This document shows positions 49,601-62,390 of a stretch of DNA of 64,000 nucleotides, piece by piece; position 1 is the stretch's first letter, and each line of letters opens with the position of its first letter. The position numbers and the translations under genes were made by a program. The DNA is from Caulobacteraceae bacterium PMMR1 (GTDB lineage: Bacteria; Pseudomonadota; Alphaproteobacteria; Caulobacterales; Caulobacteraceae). Location: positions 1,550,001 through 1,614,000 of the forward strand of contig JPOM01000001.1 in NCBI GenBank assembly GCA_000733915.1, given 5' to 3'. The notes under the pieces were generated by a model. The model made no database searches and was not told where the DNA came from. It saw only the letters and a program-made list of their open reading frames with translations.

Positions 49601-49834
49601 CTCACGCTGGAGGACGAGACGGGCTCGGCCAATGTTGTGGTCTGGAAAGACCGCTTCGAGGCGGAGCGCCAGACCGTCATGACCTCGGCCTTCCTGTGGG
49701 TGGAGGGCCAGATCCAGCGCCAGGGCGAAGTCACGCACCTGGTCGCGCACCGCTTCGTCGACCTCACGCCCTGGCTGCAACGGCTGAAGCAGGACCCGGC
49801 CGCGAGCCTGCAGAAATCGCGCAACTTCCGCTGA
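46640..49834 (+). CDS. dnaE2: Error-prone DNA polymerase III alpha subunit DnaE2
   Basis: A 1,064-residue C-family polymerase. [26 protein letters not shown] is the DnaE2 start and PHP domain; [20 protein letters not shown] and [25 protein letters not shown] belong to the palm with the catalytic Asp residues; [20 protein letters not shown] is the helix-hairpin-helix region; the C-terminal OB fold ([19 protein letters not shown]) is kept. It bypasses lesions in the SOS response together with ImuA and ImuB. An upstream in-frame start 7 codons earlier would lie inside imuB; the ATGA overlap decides the start. Confidence 0.94.
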   Translation: MNAPLRRYAELQAMSNFSFLEGASHPYELIETAEALGLAGIGLADRNTVAGVVRAWTAKRDAKLSVPYFAGCRLVFEDGAPEVICYPTDRAAWGRLTRLLTLGKSRAEKGACRLAWSDLLAHAEGQALIVAPPATLEARLEAEFETRVRALAGDFGGRTWLAASRRYGARDAVRLHRLAALAERTGAPLVATGDVLYHAPERRPLQDVLTCVREKTTLAQAGWRLQANAERHLKSAGEMTRLFARWPEALDRTLEVAGAIGFDLGQLAYEYPHEPVPPGETAMGWLTHLTWRGADWRYEGRTPDKVRRTLELELDYIARKNLPHYFLTVHDVVAYARGLGILCQGRGSAANSAVCFCLGITAVDPTKHDVLFERFLSEDRDEPPDIDVDFEHERREEVMQYVYRRYGRERAAIVATVIHYRPRSAIRDVGKALGLTADVTSRLASTVWGSWGGEMPETHVRQTGYDPQNPEIARAVGLANALIGFPRHLSQHVGGFILSDPPLVEVTPIGPAAMKDRTFIEWDKDDVDALKLMKVDVLALGMLSCLNRSFRLLESAKGVRLADVAAVPPERPEVYEMLSRADSVGVFQVESRAQMAMLPRLRPKEFYDLVIEVAIVRPGPIQGDMVHPYLKRREGKERVVFPSPAPEHGPPDELHQVLGRTKGVPLFQEQAMRLAIVAAKFTPAEANGLRKAMATFKRVGGLEKYREKFVAGMVGRGYDAEFAARCYKQIEGFGSYGFPESHAASFANLVYASAWVKCFHPDVFCAAILNSLPMGFYQPAQLVRDAREHGVEVRPADVRTSAWDCTLEPAEGPWMAVRLGLRMVRGLRQADGARLVALRTAGARTAEDFLAGGVSRQGLELLAEADALAGLTTAPAAPALPRRAALWAVKGLDAAPPPPLLALAGSRAETAPDLPALPLPGEVAEDYRMLQLSLRAHPVSFFREALARRGAITCGALARQGRDRRPAKIGGLVLIRQRPGTAKGVTFLTLEDETGSANVVVWKDRFEAERQTVMTSAFLWVEGQIQRQGEVTHLVAHRFVDLTPWLQRLKQDPAASLQKSRNFR

Positions 49835-49837
49835 CCC

Positions 49838-50320
49838 TCACGCGGTCAGGAACGGCACCGCCGTGGTGTACTTCAGCTCCTCCATGGCGAAGGTGGAGCT
49901 GACGTCGCGGATGTTCACCGCCCGGATCAGGCGCTGGTAGAAGCGGTCGTACGCCGGGATGTCGGCGACCTGCACCTTCAGCAGGTAGTCGACCTCGCCG
50001 CTCATGCGATAGAACTCCACCACCTCGGGCATGGCGATCACCGCTTTGCGCAAGGCCTCGAACCAGGCCTCCGAGTGCTCCGCCGCGCGCACCGCGACGA
50101 ACACCGTCGTGCCCACTCCCAGGCGATGGGCGTCCAGGAGCGCCACCCGCCGCCGGATGTAGCCGTCCTGCTCCAGCCGCTTCAGCCGCCGCCAGCAGGC
50201 GTTCACCGACAGGTGCACCCGCTCGCCGAGCTCGCCGATCGAGAGCGCCGCATCCTCCTGAACCAGGGCGAGCAGTCGCCGGTCCATCGAATCGAGATCG
50301 GCGGCTCTTCTTGATTCCAC
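49838..50320 (-). CDS. Lrp/AsnC family transcriptional regulator
   Basis: A 160-residue protein from a GTG start; the first residues are needed for the LDxxDRxIL helix (DLDSMDRRLLALVQEDAAL). The winged HTH is SIGELGERVHLSVNACWRRLKRLEQDGYI; the RAM/SAM ligand domain follows (VFVAVRAAEHSEAWFEAL, PEVVEFYRMSGEVDYLLKV). It ends 3 bases from the dnaE2 stop, convergent. It is divergent from a DUF6356-YeiH-type pair, with a palindrome in between, and could control that pair as Lrp-type regulators often do with neighbouring transporters. Confidence 0.88.
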   Translation of the reverse strand: MESRRAADLDSMDRRLLALVQEDAALSIGELGERVHLSVNACWRRLKRLEQDGYIRRRVALLDAHRLGVGTTVFVAVRAAEHSEAWFEALRKAVIAMPEVVEFYRMSGEVDYLLKVQVADIPAYDRFYQRLIRAVNIRDVSSTFAMEELKYTTAVPFLTA

Positions 50321-50393
50321 GATCCATTCCCCAAAGATTTCACACAGATCGACACAATAGCGGGAATTCCTCCCAGGAGAACCCTGAAGCGGG

Positions 50394-50408
50394 GTTCAAT
50401 CTGTGAAC
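50394..50408. promoter_or_regulatory. Inverted repeat GTTCA-N5-TGAAC, candidate operator
   Basis: GTTCAATCTGTGAAC is a perfect 5-bp inverted repeat in the 140-bp region between the divergent lrp-type gene and the DUF6356 gene. The flanking stretch 50325-50375 is unusually AT-rich for this window (AAAGATTTCACACAGATCG), a normal feature of Lrp-type promoter regions. It is a palindrome and so differs from the direct-repeat SOS box, although the half-sites share GTTC/GAAC. Confidence 0.4.
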
Positions 50409-50460
50409 ACATCTCGCGCCGGCGCAGCTAGGGTCCGCCCAGAGCTGCGGGAGTCCGGAC

Positions 50461-50715
50461 ATGATCGACAGCGTGTTCAAGGCGCACCCCCGGACGGTCG
50501 GCGAGACCTATCTGGAACACCTGGGCGCGGCGGCGAGCTTTGGTCTCCTGCTGATCAGGGCGGGGATCGCCTGCCTGGTCCACGCGCTGCTGCCGGCGCT
50601 CTTCACCGACACCGCCAGCCGGGCCGTGGACGACCTGCACACGCGCATGGTGCTGAAGCGCCGCCGGCGCGCCATGTCCGCCGGCGCGGACGCGGCCGCG
50701 GGCCCCCGCGCTTGA
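50461..50715 (+). CDS. DUF6356 family small membrane protein
   Basis: An 84-residue protein, MIDSVFKAHPRTVGETYLEH..., with the conserved HPxTVGETYLEHLGxA start, one hydrophobic segment (FGLLLIRAGIACLVHALLPALF) and a basic C-terminal part (LKRRRRAMSAG). I recall this as the DUF6356 family, found mainly in alphaproteobacteria; function unknown. Its TGA overlaps the TTG start of the permease gene (TTGA), so the two are translated together. Confidence 0.7.
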   Translation: MIDSVFKAHPRTVGETYLEHLGAAASFGLLLIRAGIACLVHALLPALFTDTASRAVDDLHTRMVLKRRRRAMSAGADAAAGPRA

Positions 50716-51809
50716 GCGAGTCCGTCCCCTTCGGTTCTGCGTCCCGGAGCGTAGCCTGGGGTGCAGGCCGGGGCGCGGCGTGGCCGGCCCTCGGCCGCTT
50801 CGGCGGGGCTGGGCGCGACCTCCTGCCGGGTCTGCTGCTCTGCGGCGCCATCGCGCTCGCCGCCTTCGGCCTCGGCCGGGCGGAGGTCGCCCTGCTCGGC
50901 CGTCCCTGGCTGGAGCCGCTTGTCCTGGCCATCCTGCTGGGCGCGGCCGTCAGAACCGTGTGGACGCCGCCGGCGCGAACGCTTCCGGGGGTGAAGTTCA
51001 CCGGCAAGCGCCTGCTGGAGATCGCCGTCGTCCTGCTCGGTCCCTCCCTGAGCGCGGCGGCGATCGGCGCGGCGGGCCCGGTGCTGCTCGGGGGCGCAGC
51101 GGCGCTGGTCGCAGCCGCGATCGGATGTGGCTACGCCATCGCCCGGCTGACAGGGCTCACGCCGAGGATGTCCTTCCTGATTGCGGCGGGGAACGCGATC
51201 TGCGGCAACTCCGCGATCGCGGCGCTCGCCCCCGTTGTGGAGGCGGAAGGGGCGGAGGTGACGACCGCCATCGGCTATACGGCGGTGCTAGGGGTGGGCG
51301 TGGTCCTGCTGCTCCCGCTGGCAGGCGCCGCGCTGCACCTCGCCCCCGGGGGCTACGGCGCGCTGAGCGGCTTCACTGTCTACGCCGTGCCCCAGGTCCT
51401 GGCCGCCGCCCAGCCCATGGGGACCGCGGCGGTGGCGGCGGGGACCCTGACCAAGCTGCTCCGCGTCCTGATGCTGGGTCCCGTCTGCATCGCCGCTTGC
51501 CTCGTGGTGAACCGGGGTGGAGGACGAGCCGGCGCGCGCCTGCCGGCGGGCCGCCTGGTCCCCTGGTTCATCGTGGGCTTCCTGGGCCTGGCGACGCTGC
51601 GCTCCGCGGGCGTCCTTGCGCCCGCCCTCGTCGCCGCGGCCAGCGCCGCTGCGGGCGTCCTCACTCTCCCGGCCATGGCCGCCCTGGGGCTGGAGGTCGA
51701 GTTCGGCGCGATCCGCGCCGCCGGGCCGAAGGTCGCGCTCGCCGCCACCGCCGCCCTGGCCGTGCTGTTCGCCCTCGGGCTCGGCCTGGTGAAGCTGTCG
51801 GGGCTCTAG
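50712..51809 (+). CDS. YeiH-type (PSE family) membrane protein, putative sulfate exporter
   Basis: A 365-residue protein from a TTG that overlaps the preceding stop. About ten membrane helices; VRTVWTPPARTLPGVKFTGKRLLEIAVVLLGPSLS is the family's first conserved block, FLIAAGNAICGNSAIAALAPVV the second and LSGFTVYAVPQVLAAA the third. YeiH relatives are annotated as putative sulfate exporters on weak experimental grounds. Its TAG stop lies in the CTAG at 51806-51809 where IS481 copy 2 has inserted, leaving the protein complete. Confidence 0.82.
   Translation: MSESVPFGSASRSVAWGAGRGAAWPALGRFGGAGRDLLPGLLLCGAIALAAFGLGRAEVALLGRPWLEPLVLAILLGAAVRTVWTPPARTLPGVKFTGKRLLEIAVVLLGPSLSAAAIGAAGPVLLGGAAALVAAAIGCGYAIARLTGLTPRMSFLIAAGNAICGNSAIAALAPVVEAEGAEVTTAIGYTAVLGVGVVLLLPLAGAALHLAPGGYGALSGFTVYAVPQVLAAAQPMGTAAVAAGTLTKLLRVLMLGPVCIAACLVVNRGGGRAGARLPAGRLVPWFIVGFLGLATLRSAGVLAPALVAAASAAAGVLTLPAMAALGLEVEFGAIRAAGPKVALAATAALAVLFALGLGLVKLSGL
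51806..51809. repeat. CTAG target site, left flank of IS481 copy 2
   Basis: It contains the TAG stop of the YeiH-type gene (51807-51809, plus strand) and, on the minus strand, the TAG stop of the transposase (51808-51806). It is duplicated at 52834-52837. Confidence 0.85.
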
Positions 51810-52747
51810 CTGTCGTTGCCAAGGAGGTTGTTCAGCCTTTGCCAGGGGCTGAGGTCTCCGATGCCGGCGTGGGGGCGGACGAGGTTATAGGCGTCGGTCC
51901 AGGGTCCGATGGCGGCGGCGCGTTGGTCTGATGAGACATAGGGCCGTGCGTAGGCCCATTCGCGCAAGCTGGTCTGGATGAAGCGCTCGGCCTTGCCGTT
52001 GGTGCGCGGCCGGAAGGGCCGGGTTCGGACGTGCCGCACGCCGGCGGCCGTCAGGGTCTGGGCGAAGCGCCTTGAGACGTAGGCCGAGCCGTTGTCGGTC
52101 ATCACCCGCTCCACCTTTACGCCCAGGCGGGCGTACCAGGCGAGCGCGCGGTCCAGGAAGCCGGCGGCGTCTTCGCCGGTCAGGCCGGGCAGGACTTCCG
52201 TGTAGGCCAGCCGCGAGGCGTCATCGATGGCGACGTGCAGGTGGTCCCAGCCGATGCCGCGCTTGCGGCTCTGACCGGCGCGATCCCCGGTGATGCGGTG
52301 GCCGACGCCGTCGATCCTGCCGAGGCTCTTGATGTCCAGGTGCAGCAGCTCGCCGGGCCGCTCCCGCTCGTAGCGGATCACCGGCTCGCGCGGCTGCAGC
52401 GCCGAGAGCTTGCCCAGGCCGAGCCGCCGCAGGATCGCGCCCACCGTCGAGCGCGGCATGTCCAGCTGGCGGGCGATCGCCACGCCGCTCATGCGCTGGC
52501 GTCGCAGCCGCTCGATCTCGGCCAAGCGCTGCGGCGAGATCCGGCGCGGACATCGTCGGGGCGCCGAGCTGCGATCCTTGAAGTCTTCGCTCGGCTCCCG
52601 ACGACACCGGCCCAGCCACTTATAGGCCGTCCGCAACGATGCACCGCCAGCCAAAGCCGCCGCCTTCACCGTCCAGCCAGACTGAACACGACCGGCCAAC
52701 AAGGCTCGACCAGACGGCGTCAGCCGGGCATTCTTATGCATGTTCAT
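51806..52747 (-). CDS. IS481-family transposase (copy 2)
   Basis: A 313-residue protein equal to copy 1 except for a few residues (ASLRTAYKWLG against VSLRTAYRWLG; SLGRIDGVG against SLGKIDGVG; SPWQRLNN against SPWRRLNN). The DDE core is complete: Asp in LLHLDIKSLG, Asp in VMTDNGSAYVS, Glu in RTNGKAERF. The start MNMHKN is fixed here because no upstream in-frame start exists. The stop codon is the TAG inside the flanking CTAG. Confidence 0.93.
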   Translation of the reverse strand: MNMHKNARLTPSGRALLAGRVQSGWTVKAAALAGGASLRTAYKWLGRCRREPSEDFKDRSSAPRRCPRRISPQRLAEIERLRRQRMSGVAIARQLDMPRSTVGAILRRLGLGKLSALQPREPVIRYERERPGELLHLDIKSLGRIDGVGHRITGDRAGQSRKRGIGWDHLHVAIDDASRLAYTEVLPGLTGEDAAGFLDRALAWYARLGVKVERVMTDNGSAYVSRRFAQTLTAAGVRHVRTRPFRPRTNGKAERFIQTSLREWAYARPYVSSDQRAAAIGPWTDAYNLVRPHAGIGDLSPWQRLNNLLGNDS

Positions 52748-52833
52748 CCGGGGTCTCCTGGCTAGAGGTTGGAGCTTCGCACCCCCACTCTCTCAGCCCG
52801 ATCCCGGGTGAATAACCTTCATAGCCTCGACAG
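51810..52833 (-). mobile_element. IS481-family insertion sequence, copy 2 (1,024 bp)
   Basis: Identical in length and about 99 % identical to copy 1 at 4895-5918 (nine substitutions seen, no indel), in the same orientation, 46.9 kb away. CTAG flanks it on both sides. The transposase is intact. The six bases after the right CTAG, GGCGTG, are the same as those after copy 1, where they are the tip of the IS5 element; here they run straight into the region before dciA. Confidence 0.9.
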
Positions 52834-52837
52834 CTAG
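52834..52837. repeat. CTAG target duplication, right flank of IS481 copy 2
   Basis: Second half of the target duplication. Without the element the sequence would run from the YeiH-type stop codon CTAG straight to GGCGTGCGGCG and, 11 bases after the CTAG, to the dciA stop, so the insertion separates two convergent genes. Confidence 0.8.
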
Positions 52838-52848
52838 GGCGTGCGGCG

Positions 52849-53400
52849 TCAAGCCTGCGGGTCGGGACTGCGCCGGATCACGCCGCGCCCGAGGCGCTCC
52901 AGCGCCGCCTTCAGCGGACCGTCCGGCACGTCGGCCAGGCTCGCCGCGAGGCGCTGCTCCTGCGCGGCGTCCAGGGGCTGGCGGGTGTTGCGGCTCGCGG
53001 CGGGCTTGGCGAGGCGGCGCACCGGCCCCTGCACGATGCGCAGCTTGGCGACCGCGCCTTGGCCGAGGTGCAGGTTGACGCGCGCCAGGATGTCGGGCCC
53101 CTGATGCTGGATGAGCGCGGCGGCGGGACCGTCGACCCGGACCTCCAGGCTCGCGGGCTGGCCGGAGCGGCCGCGGATCAGCTTCACGGGCTCGGTGCGC
53201 CGGGCCAGGGTTTCGCCTACGATCTCCGGCCAATGCGCGAGCAGCGCGTGCGGGGCAGAGCCGAACCGGCCTTCCAGCTGCTTCAGATAGGGGGCGAGCG
53301 CGCGTCCCGCCGGCGGCGGCGGGCGGCGGGGCGGCCGCGGGCGGGCGCCACGCAGGATCGCAAGCGCTTCGGCGGGAGAGGGCAGGGCGCGGCGGGACAC
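52849..53400 (-). CDS. dciA: DciA-like DUF721 protein
   Basis: A protein of 183 residues from the GTG at 53400 (VSRRALPSPAEALAILRG). The DUF721 core is APYLKQLEGRFGSAPHALLAHWPEIVGETLARRTEPVKL followed by SLEVRVDGPAAALIQHQGPDILARVN, a small KH-like fold. DciA loads the replicative helicase DnaB in bacteria that lack DnaC, which fits this lineage. It is divergent from mutY with 21 bases between the starts, so promoter elements must overlap the coding ends. The C-terminal tail is Arg- and Pro-rich. Confidence 0.8.
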   Translation of the reverse strand: MSRRALPSPAEALAILRGARPRPPRRPPPPAGRALAPYLKQLEGRFGSAPHALLAHWPEIVGETLARRTEPVKLIRGRSGQPASLEVRVDGPAAALIQHQGPDILARVNLHLGQGAVAKLRIVQGPVRRLAKPAASRNTRQPLDAAQEQRLAASLADVPDGPLKAALERLGRGVIRRSPDPQA

Positions 53401-53421
53401 AGGGGCTATATACGACGCCGC

Positions 53422-58290
<4,869 letters not shown>

Positions 58291-58430
58291 GCGGCGGGAC
58301 TGACCTGGGGGAGGGCGCGGCTGGCAGGGAGGCGGACCACTGCAAGGCGCGCCAAGGTGGGAGCGGCCGGGACGCCTGTCAACGCGGGGGCTAAACGATC
58401 AGCCGATCCTGCGATCCGAGGGTCAGGCGA

Positions 58431-59669
58431 TCAGGCGTTGAGGCCCAGCGCCTGCAGGGCCGCGACCTCCAGCGCCGGCGTCGGCCCCTCGCCCGCCAGC
58501 GCCATGCCGCCCTGGCCGCGGTAGGCCCAGAGCGCCCAGCTCCAGCCGCGCGTCTCCGCGGCCTGGCGCACATGGCGCACCCAGCCCAGGCGATCCCCGT
58601 CGGACGCGCGTTGGATGTCGTTGGTGGAGCGCGCGCAGTTGAACTCGCCGAGCAGGACGCGCTGGCGGGGCACGCCTGCGGCGTCGGCCCAGGCGGCGAC
58701 GCGGTCGAACACCAGGTCCACGACCTCAGGTCCTTCGCCGCGGCGCGTGTAGCCGTCCACAATGCCGCGGGCCTTGGCGAAGGCGTCCGGCTTGGCCTTG
58801 CGGACGACAGCCGCATCGGCGGAGACGGCCTGCTCGGCCAGCCTGAGCGTCACCGCCTCGTCGTTCAGCGTCGCGGGCCAGCGCAGGCCGCGGACGTGCT
58901 TCGCGGGCGCGGTCGGCAAGCCCTGGTGCGTGAAGTTGTACGGCTCGTAATAGTGGAAGGTGAAAAGGACGTTGGAGCCGGCGAAGGGCTTGGGGTCCAA
59001 GGCGGTAAGGCCCTCCCAGACGCCGGATGCGCCCCCGCCCACCACGAGGATGAGCGCGGGACCCGCCGCCTGGCGGGCGGTGCGATGGAGCGCCTCCGCC
59101 ATCGGTTGCCAGAGCGCGGTCTGGACCGGCGGCTCGTTCATCAGCTCTAGCGCGACCCAGCCCCGGGGCATGTGGGCGGCGGCCTCGGCCAGCATGCCCG
59201 TCATGCGCTGGTAGGCCTGGAACATCGGCGCAGACACGCCCTCCGTGAGGTCGGCGGGGCCGTAGTCCTCGTGCTGGCTGTTGGGGTGCAGATCCAGGAT
59301 CGTCTTCAGCCCGGCGGCCATGAAGCGCCTCTGCGCCTGGCCGAGGATCGTCATGAGCTCGGGCCAATGCGCGTTCTGCGACGACTGGATGAACAGGCCC
59401 GGGTCCAGCGTCAGGCGGACGAAGTCGAAGCCGGCCTGGGCGATCGCGGCGATCTCCGTGTCGCTGATCTGGTAGGCCTTGTCCTGGAAGGGCGGCCAGA
59501 CGTAGGCCTTGGCGGGCCAGGGCTCGATGCGCGCCCAGTTCATGGCGTTGTGGACGCCGAGGCCGCGGCGGAACGGACCAGGCCCCCTGGCCGCGCGGGG
59601 CTGGGCGGCGGCGGCGGCCGGCAGGGCCGAGGCGCCGGCGGCGAGTAGCGAGCGGCGGTCGAGCGTCAT
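58431..59669 (-). CDS. Exported glycoside hydrolase family 5 (cellulase-like)
   Basis: A 412-residue protein with a twin-arginine-like signal (MTLDRRSLLAAGASALPAAA, AAAAAQP cleavage region). The TIM barrel shows GVHNAMNWAR, AIAQAGFDFVRLTLDPGLF, the acid/base Glu in WVALELMNEPP and the nucleophile Glu in RVLLGEFNCAR, with WSWALWAYRG near the end; these are the GH5 hallmarks. Folded before export if Tat is used. It lies next to a polysaccharide polymerase/ligase-like gene on the same strand (16 bases apart), so it may trim that polymer rather than external cellulose. Confidence 0.85.
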   Translation of the reverse strand: MTLDRRSLLAAGASALPAAAAAQPRAARGPGPFRRGLGVHNAMNWARIEPWPAKAYVWPPFQDKAYQISDTEIAAIAQAGFDFVRLTLDPGLFIQSSQNAHWPELMTILGQAQRRFMAAGLKTILDLHPNSQHEDYGPADLTEGVSAPMFQAYQRMTGMLAEAAAHMPRGWVALELMNEPPVQTALWQPMAEALHRTARQAAGPALILVVGGGASGVWEGLTALDPKPFAGSNVLFTFHYYEPYNFTHQGLPTAPAKHVRGLRWPATLNDEAVTLRLAEQAVSADAAVVRKAKPDAFAKARGIVDGYTRRGEGPEVVDLVFDRVAAWADAAGVPRQRVLLGEFNCARSTNDIQRASDGDRLGWVRHVRQAAETRGWSWALWAYRGQGGMALAGEGPTPALEVAALQALGLNA

Positions 59670-59685
59670 GGGGATGGCCTCTCCT

Positions 59686-61041
59686 TCAGGTCTCGTCGCG
59701 GGTGCGGCGGCTGGACCCCTTGGACCGGGGGACCGAGAGGCCGAGCCCGAGTCCCAGCAGGACCGCCCATTGCGCCGCGACAGAGGGGTTCTGCAGCGCG
59801 AAATCCGTCTGGCTGTGCAGGATCACGAGCAGGCTCGCTGCGAGCAGGGTGCGCAGCCAGGTGGTCATCCGCCGCCGCCGGACCACGCCCATGAGAGCCG
59901 CGCCCATGAGCGACAGCACCGTCGCGAACATGGCCAGCGCGCCCAGCGCTCCGGCTTCTTCCAGCCACTGCAGCTCGATGTTGTGCGCCGAGCGCGCGTT
60001 CCAGGCGAAGATGTAGGTCTGCGGCGTCAGCGCCGACATGTTCACATGGTCGAAGCTGCCAAGCCCCCAGCCGCGCAGAGGGCTGCGCAGGAACGCCTCC
60101 CAGCTCAGCTTGTAGAGCGGCGTCCGGTCGCTCGAGGACAGGTGCGCCATCCGCGCCGCCACCGGGGAGCCCGAGATGACCACGCCCGCCAGCACAATCA
60201 CCACCAGGGGCGCGACCACCAGCAGGCCCTTGCCCAGCGACCAGCGACGCGCCCCCGCCTCCATGAGACCCAGGATCGCGACGGCGGCGATCGTGGCGGC
60301 TATGCCTGCGCGGGAGGCGGTCAGAACGCAGGTGAAGAGCGTCGCCGCCAGCACCAGCATCGGAAACCAGGCGGACTCCGGGCGCACCCGGCTGCGGTTG
60401 AAGGCGGGGTCGAAGGCGGGCTTCAGGCGGTCCAGGACCGCGCCGGTGGCCAGCACGGCGTTCATTCCGAGAAAGGTCGCCGCGACGTTGGGGCTGTAGA
60501 AGGTTCCGGTCAGGCGATCCAGGAACTGCACCTTCTGGCTCGCCACCACGGTGTGCGGGAAAAGCCGGAACGCCACCACAGCATAGACGTCGTAGAGCAG
60601 GGCGGCGGCGAGCAGCAGCTCCAGGGTCAGCCGGGCCCGCTGGTCTCGCGCGGCGATGAGGCAGCCGATCGCGGCGAACGCCGCAAGGCCCAGCAGCTTC
60701 AGGGTCTCGAGCAGGGCCGCGCTGGTATCCAGCCGCACCCAGTCGGGGCGACCCAGATCCGCCAGTCCGGGGATCGGTGCGACCAGAAGCAGCGTCAGGC
60801 CGAAGAGGCTGAGCGGCAGGACAGACGCCCGCGCGGTGCGCGCAACGGCCTCGCCGCTCCAGCCCTGCAGGGCGATGGCGACCAGCAGCAGGCCCGCGCC
60901 CGCCGTCAGCCTCAGCGCCAGCGACCAGCTATCCGCGCCGTAAAGTCCGTGTCCGGCGAACAGCAGCACGACCACCGCGCCCGTGGTCAGTCGCTCGTCC
61001 CAGCCCAGCCGGGCTGGCGCCGCTGACTGCCGCCGCCGCAT
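59686..61041 (-). CDS. O-antigen ligase / polymerase-like membrane protein (Wzy_C)
   Basis: A 451-residue protein from the ATG at 61041 (MRRRQSAAPARLGWDERL). About ten to twelve helices are visible; the large periplasmic loop and following part contain LRGWGLGSFDHVNM and SAHNIELQWLEEAGALGALAMF, the conserved Wzy_C pattern (H-N and E around the active site). These enzymes join or polymerise undecaprenyl-linked glycans. The C-terminus is basic (RSKGSSRRTRDE). Start chosen by its position before the first helix; the frame is open further upstream but without hydrophobicity. Confidence 0.82.
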   Translation of the reverse strand: MRRRQSAAPARLGWDERLTTGAVVVLLFAGHGLYGADSWSLALRLTAGAGLLLVAIALQGWSGEAVARTARASVLPLSLFGLTLLLVAPIPGLADLGRPDWVRLDTSAALLETLKLLGLAAFAAIGCLIAARDQRARLTLELLLAAALLYDVYAVVAFRLFPHTVVASQKVQFLDRLTGTFYSPNVAATFLGMNAVLATGAVLDRLKPAFDPAFNRSRVRPESAWFPMLVLAATLFTCVLTASRAGIAATIAAVAILGLMEAGARRWSLGKGLLVVAPLVVIVLAGVVISGSPVAARMAHLSSSDRTPLYKLSWEAFLRSPLRGWGLGSFDHVNMSALTPQTYIFAWNARSAHNIELQWLEEAGALGALAMFATVLSLMGAALMGVVRRRRMTTWLRTLLAASLLVILHSQTDFALQNPSVAAQWAVLLGLGLGLSVPRSKGSSRRTRDET

Positions 61042-61107
61042 CGAACCGCCTTCGCCCCCACGCCGGGCCGGCTGGCGCGCCGCCCGTCCCTGAGCTAGAC
61101 GGGTTGC

Positions 61108-61758
61108 ATGCCCTCTGCAACCGCGCCGAAGCTGCAGCCCCGCGCCCTGTCGGCGCGGTCCGGGCTCGTAAGAGGCGGGCTGATGGCGGCGGGCGCAGCG
61201 CTGAGCGCGGCGGCGCTGCTCGGCTGGGCGCAGCTCGACTTGCCGCAAGCGCCCAAGATGCTTCCGCTGTCGACGTCGCCGCAGCAGCAGGCCGAGGCGC
61301 TCCTGGCCTCGGAGGCTCCAAGCGCGGCCGACCTGGCGCAAGCGCGACGCGCCACCCTGCTCGAGATCGCCCGCTCGCCCTGGCTCAACGACGCCTGGTT
61401 GCGCCTGGCCGAGCTGGAGCTGCGCCAGTATGGCTACATCACCCCGACGGCGGAGCGGGCGCTGCGGCGCAGCTTCGCCAACGCCCCCATCGATCCGGGC
61501 TTCTGGCGCCAGCGGGACCGCATGGCGCTCGAGCACTGGGGCGAGCTGCCCGCCGACCTCCGCCAGTCCGTCCACGATGAGCTGCGGGTGATCGGCCACG
61601 CCACCGTCCTGAACGACGCCATCGCGCTCGTGGGCAGCGTCCAGAACCCTGCGGGCCGATTCGCGGGCGCCCTGGCCTATCGCAGCGCCTGCCCGGACTG
61701 CGCCCACTGGGAGACGGGCAAGGGCGTCGTCGCCGCCGACCTTGCCGCTAGGCCTTAA
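61108..61758 (+). CDS. Conserved-looking hypothetical membrane-anchored protein
   Basis: A 216-residue protein with a single N-terminal hydrophobic segment (LVRGGLMAAGAALSAAALLGWA, about residues 20-41) and a helical, probably periplasmic remainder with TPRs-like helix pairs (SPWLNDAWLRLAELELRQYG, IDPGFWRQRDRMALEHWGEL). Two Cys in SACPDCAHW near the C-terminus form a CxxC. Divergent from the O-antigen-ligase-like gene with 66 bases between; the pairing suggests a shared role in surface polysaccharide. No family recognised. Confidence 0.6.
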   Translation: MPSATAPKLQPRALSARSGLVRGGLMAAGAALSAAALLGWAQLDLPQAPKMLPLSTSPQQQAEALLASEAPSAADLAQARRATLLEIARSPWLNDAWLRLAELELRQYGYITPTAERALRRSFANAPIDPGFWRQRDRMALEHWGELPADLRQSVHDELRVIGHATVLNDAIALVGSVQNPAGRFAGALAYRSACPDCAHWETGKGVVAADLAARP

Positions 61759-62390
61759 GCCGTGCGGCGGCTCGCGCCTCCGCGCAGCCCCGCCGCGCGC
61801 CGAGCCAGGGCCGTGATGCGCGCCCAGTCGCCCGCGGCCACAGCGTCGCTCGGCGCGACCCAGCTGCCGCCCACGCAGACGACGTTGGAGAGCTCCAGAT
61901 AGGCTGGCGCGTTCGCCTCGGTGATCCCGCCGGTCGGGCAGAAGCGGACCTGCGGCAGCGGGCTCTGCAACGCCTTCAGCAGCGCGCGCCCGCCGACCGC
62001 CTCGACGGGGAACAGCTTGCAGAGCGCGTGGCCGGCCTCCAGCGCCGCCAGGGCCTCGGTGGGCGTCGCCACCCCGGGCAGAAGCGGCGCCAGCGCGGCG
62101 CGGGAGACCTGAGGACTGAAGCCCGGGCTGACGAGAAAGCGGGCGCCCGCCCGGGCCGCGGCTTCCGCCTGGGCAGGGGTCAGCACCGTGCCCGCGCCCA
62201 CGACAGCGCCCTCGACCTCGCCGGCGATGCGCCGCAAAGCGTCCAGCGCCGCAGGCGTGCGGAGCGTGATCTCGAGCACCGGCAGGCCGCCCTCGACCAG
62301 GGCGCGGGCCAGGGGCGCGGCCGAGGCGGCGTCCTCGATCACCAGCACCGGCACGACCGGGGCCAGGCCCAGCATCTGTTCCAGCGTCAT
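61755..62390 (-). CDS. eda: KDPG/KHG aldolase
   Basis: A 211-residue class I aldolase. [33 protein letters not shown] is the N-terminal block with the catalytic Glu; [28 protein letters not shown] follows, and [14 protein letters not shown] carries the Schiff-base Lys; [12 protein letters not shown] and [11 protein letters not shown] bind phosphate. It splits 2-keto-3-deoxy-6-phosphogluconate to pyruvate and glyceraldehyde 3-phosphate. Its ATG overlaps the pgl stop (ATGA type). edd is not between pgl and eda here. Confidence 0.94.
   Translation of the reverse strand: MTLEQMLGLAPVVPVLVIEDAASAAPLARALVEGGLPVLEITLRTPAALDALRRIAGEVEGAVVGAGTVLTPAQAEAAARAGARFLVSPGFSPQVSRAALAPLLPGVATPTEALAALEAGHALCKLFPVEAVGGRALLKALQSPLPQVRFCPTGGITEANAPAYLELSNVVCVGGSWVAPSDAVAAGDWARITALARRAAGLRGGASRRTA

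Noticed and set aside
46598-49780. 1,060-codon open frame on the minus strand opposite dnaE2
   Set aside because: Composition is Gly/Arg/His/Leu-rich with no motif; it is the complement of a high-GC gene whose third-position bias keeps the opposite frame open. dnaE2 on the plus strand is unmistakable.
58395-58433. Four GATC in about 40 bp downstream of topA's start region and at the GH5 end, as a possible methylation or repeat cluster
   Set aside because: Spacing is irregular, there is no Dam-type gene in view, and the stretch ends in the GH5 coding sequence.
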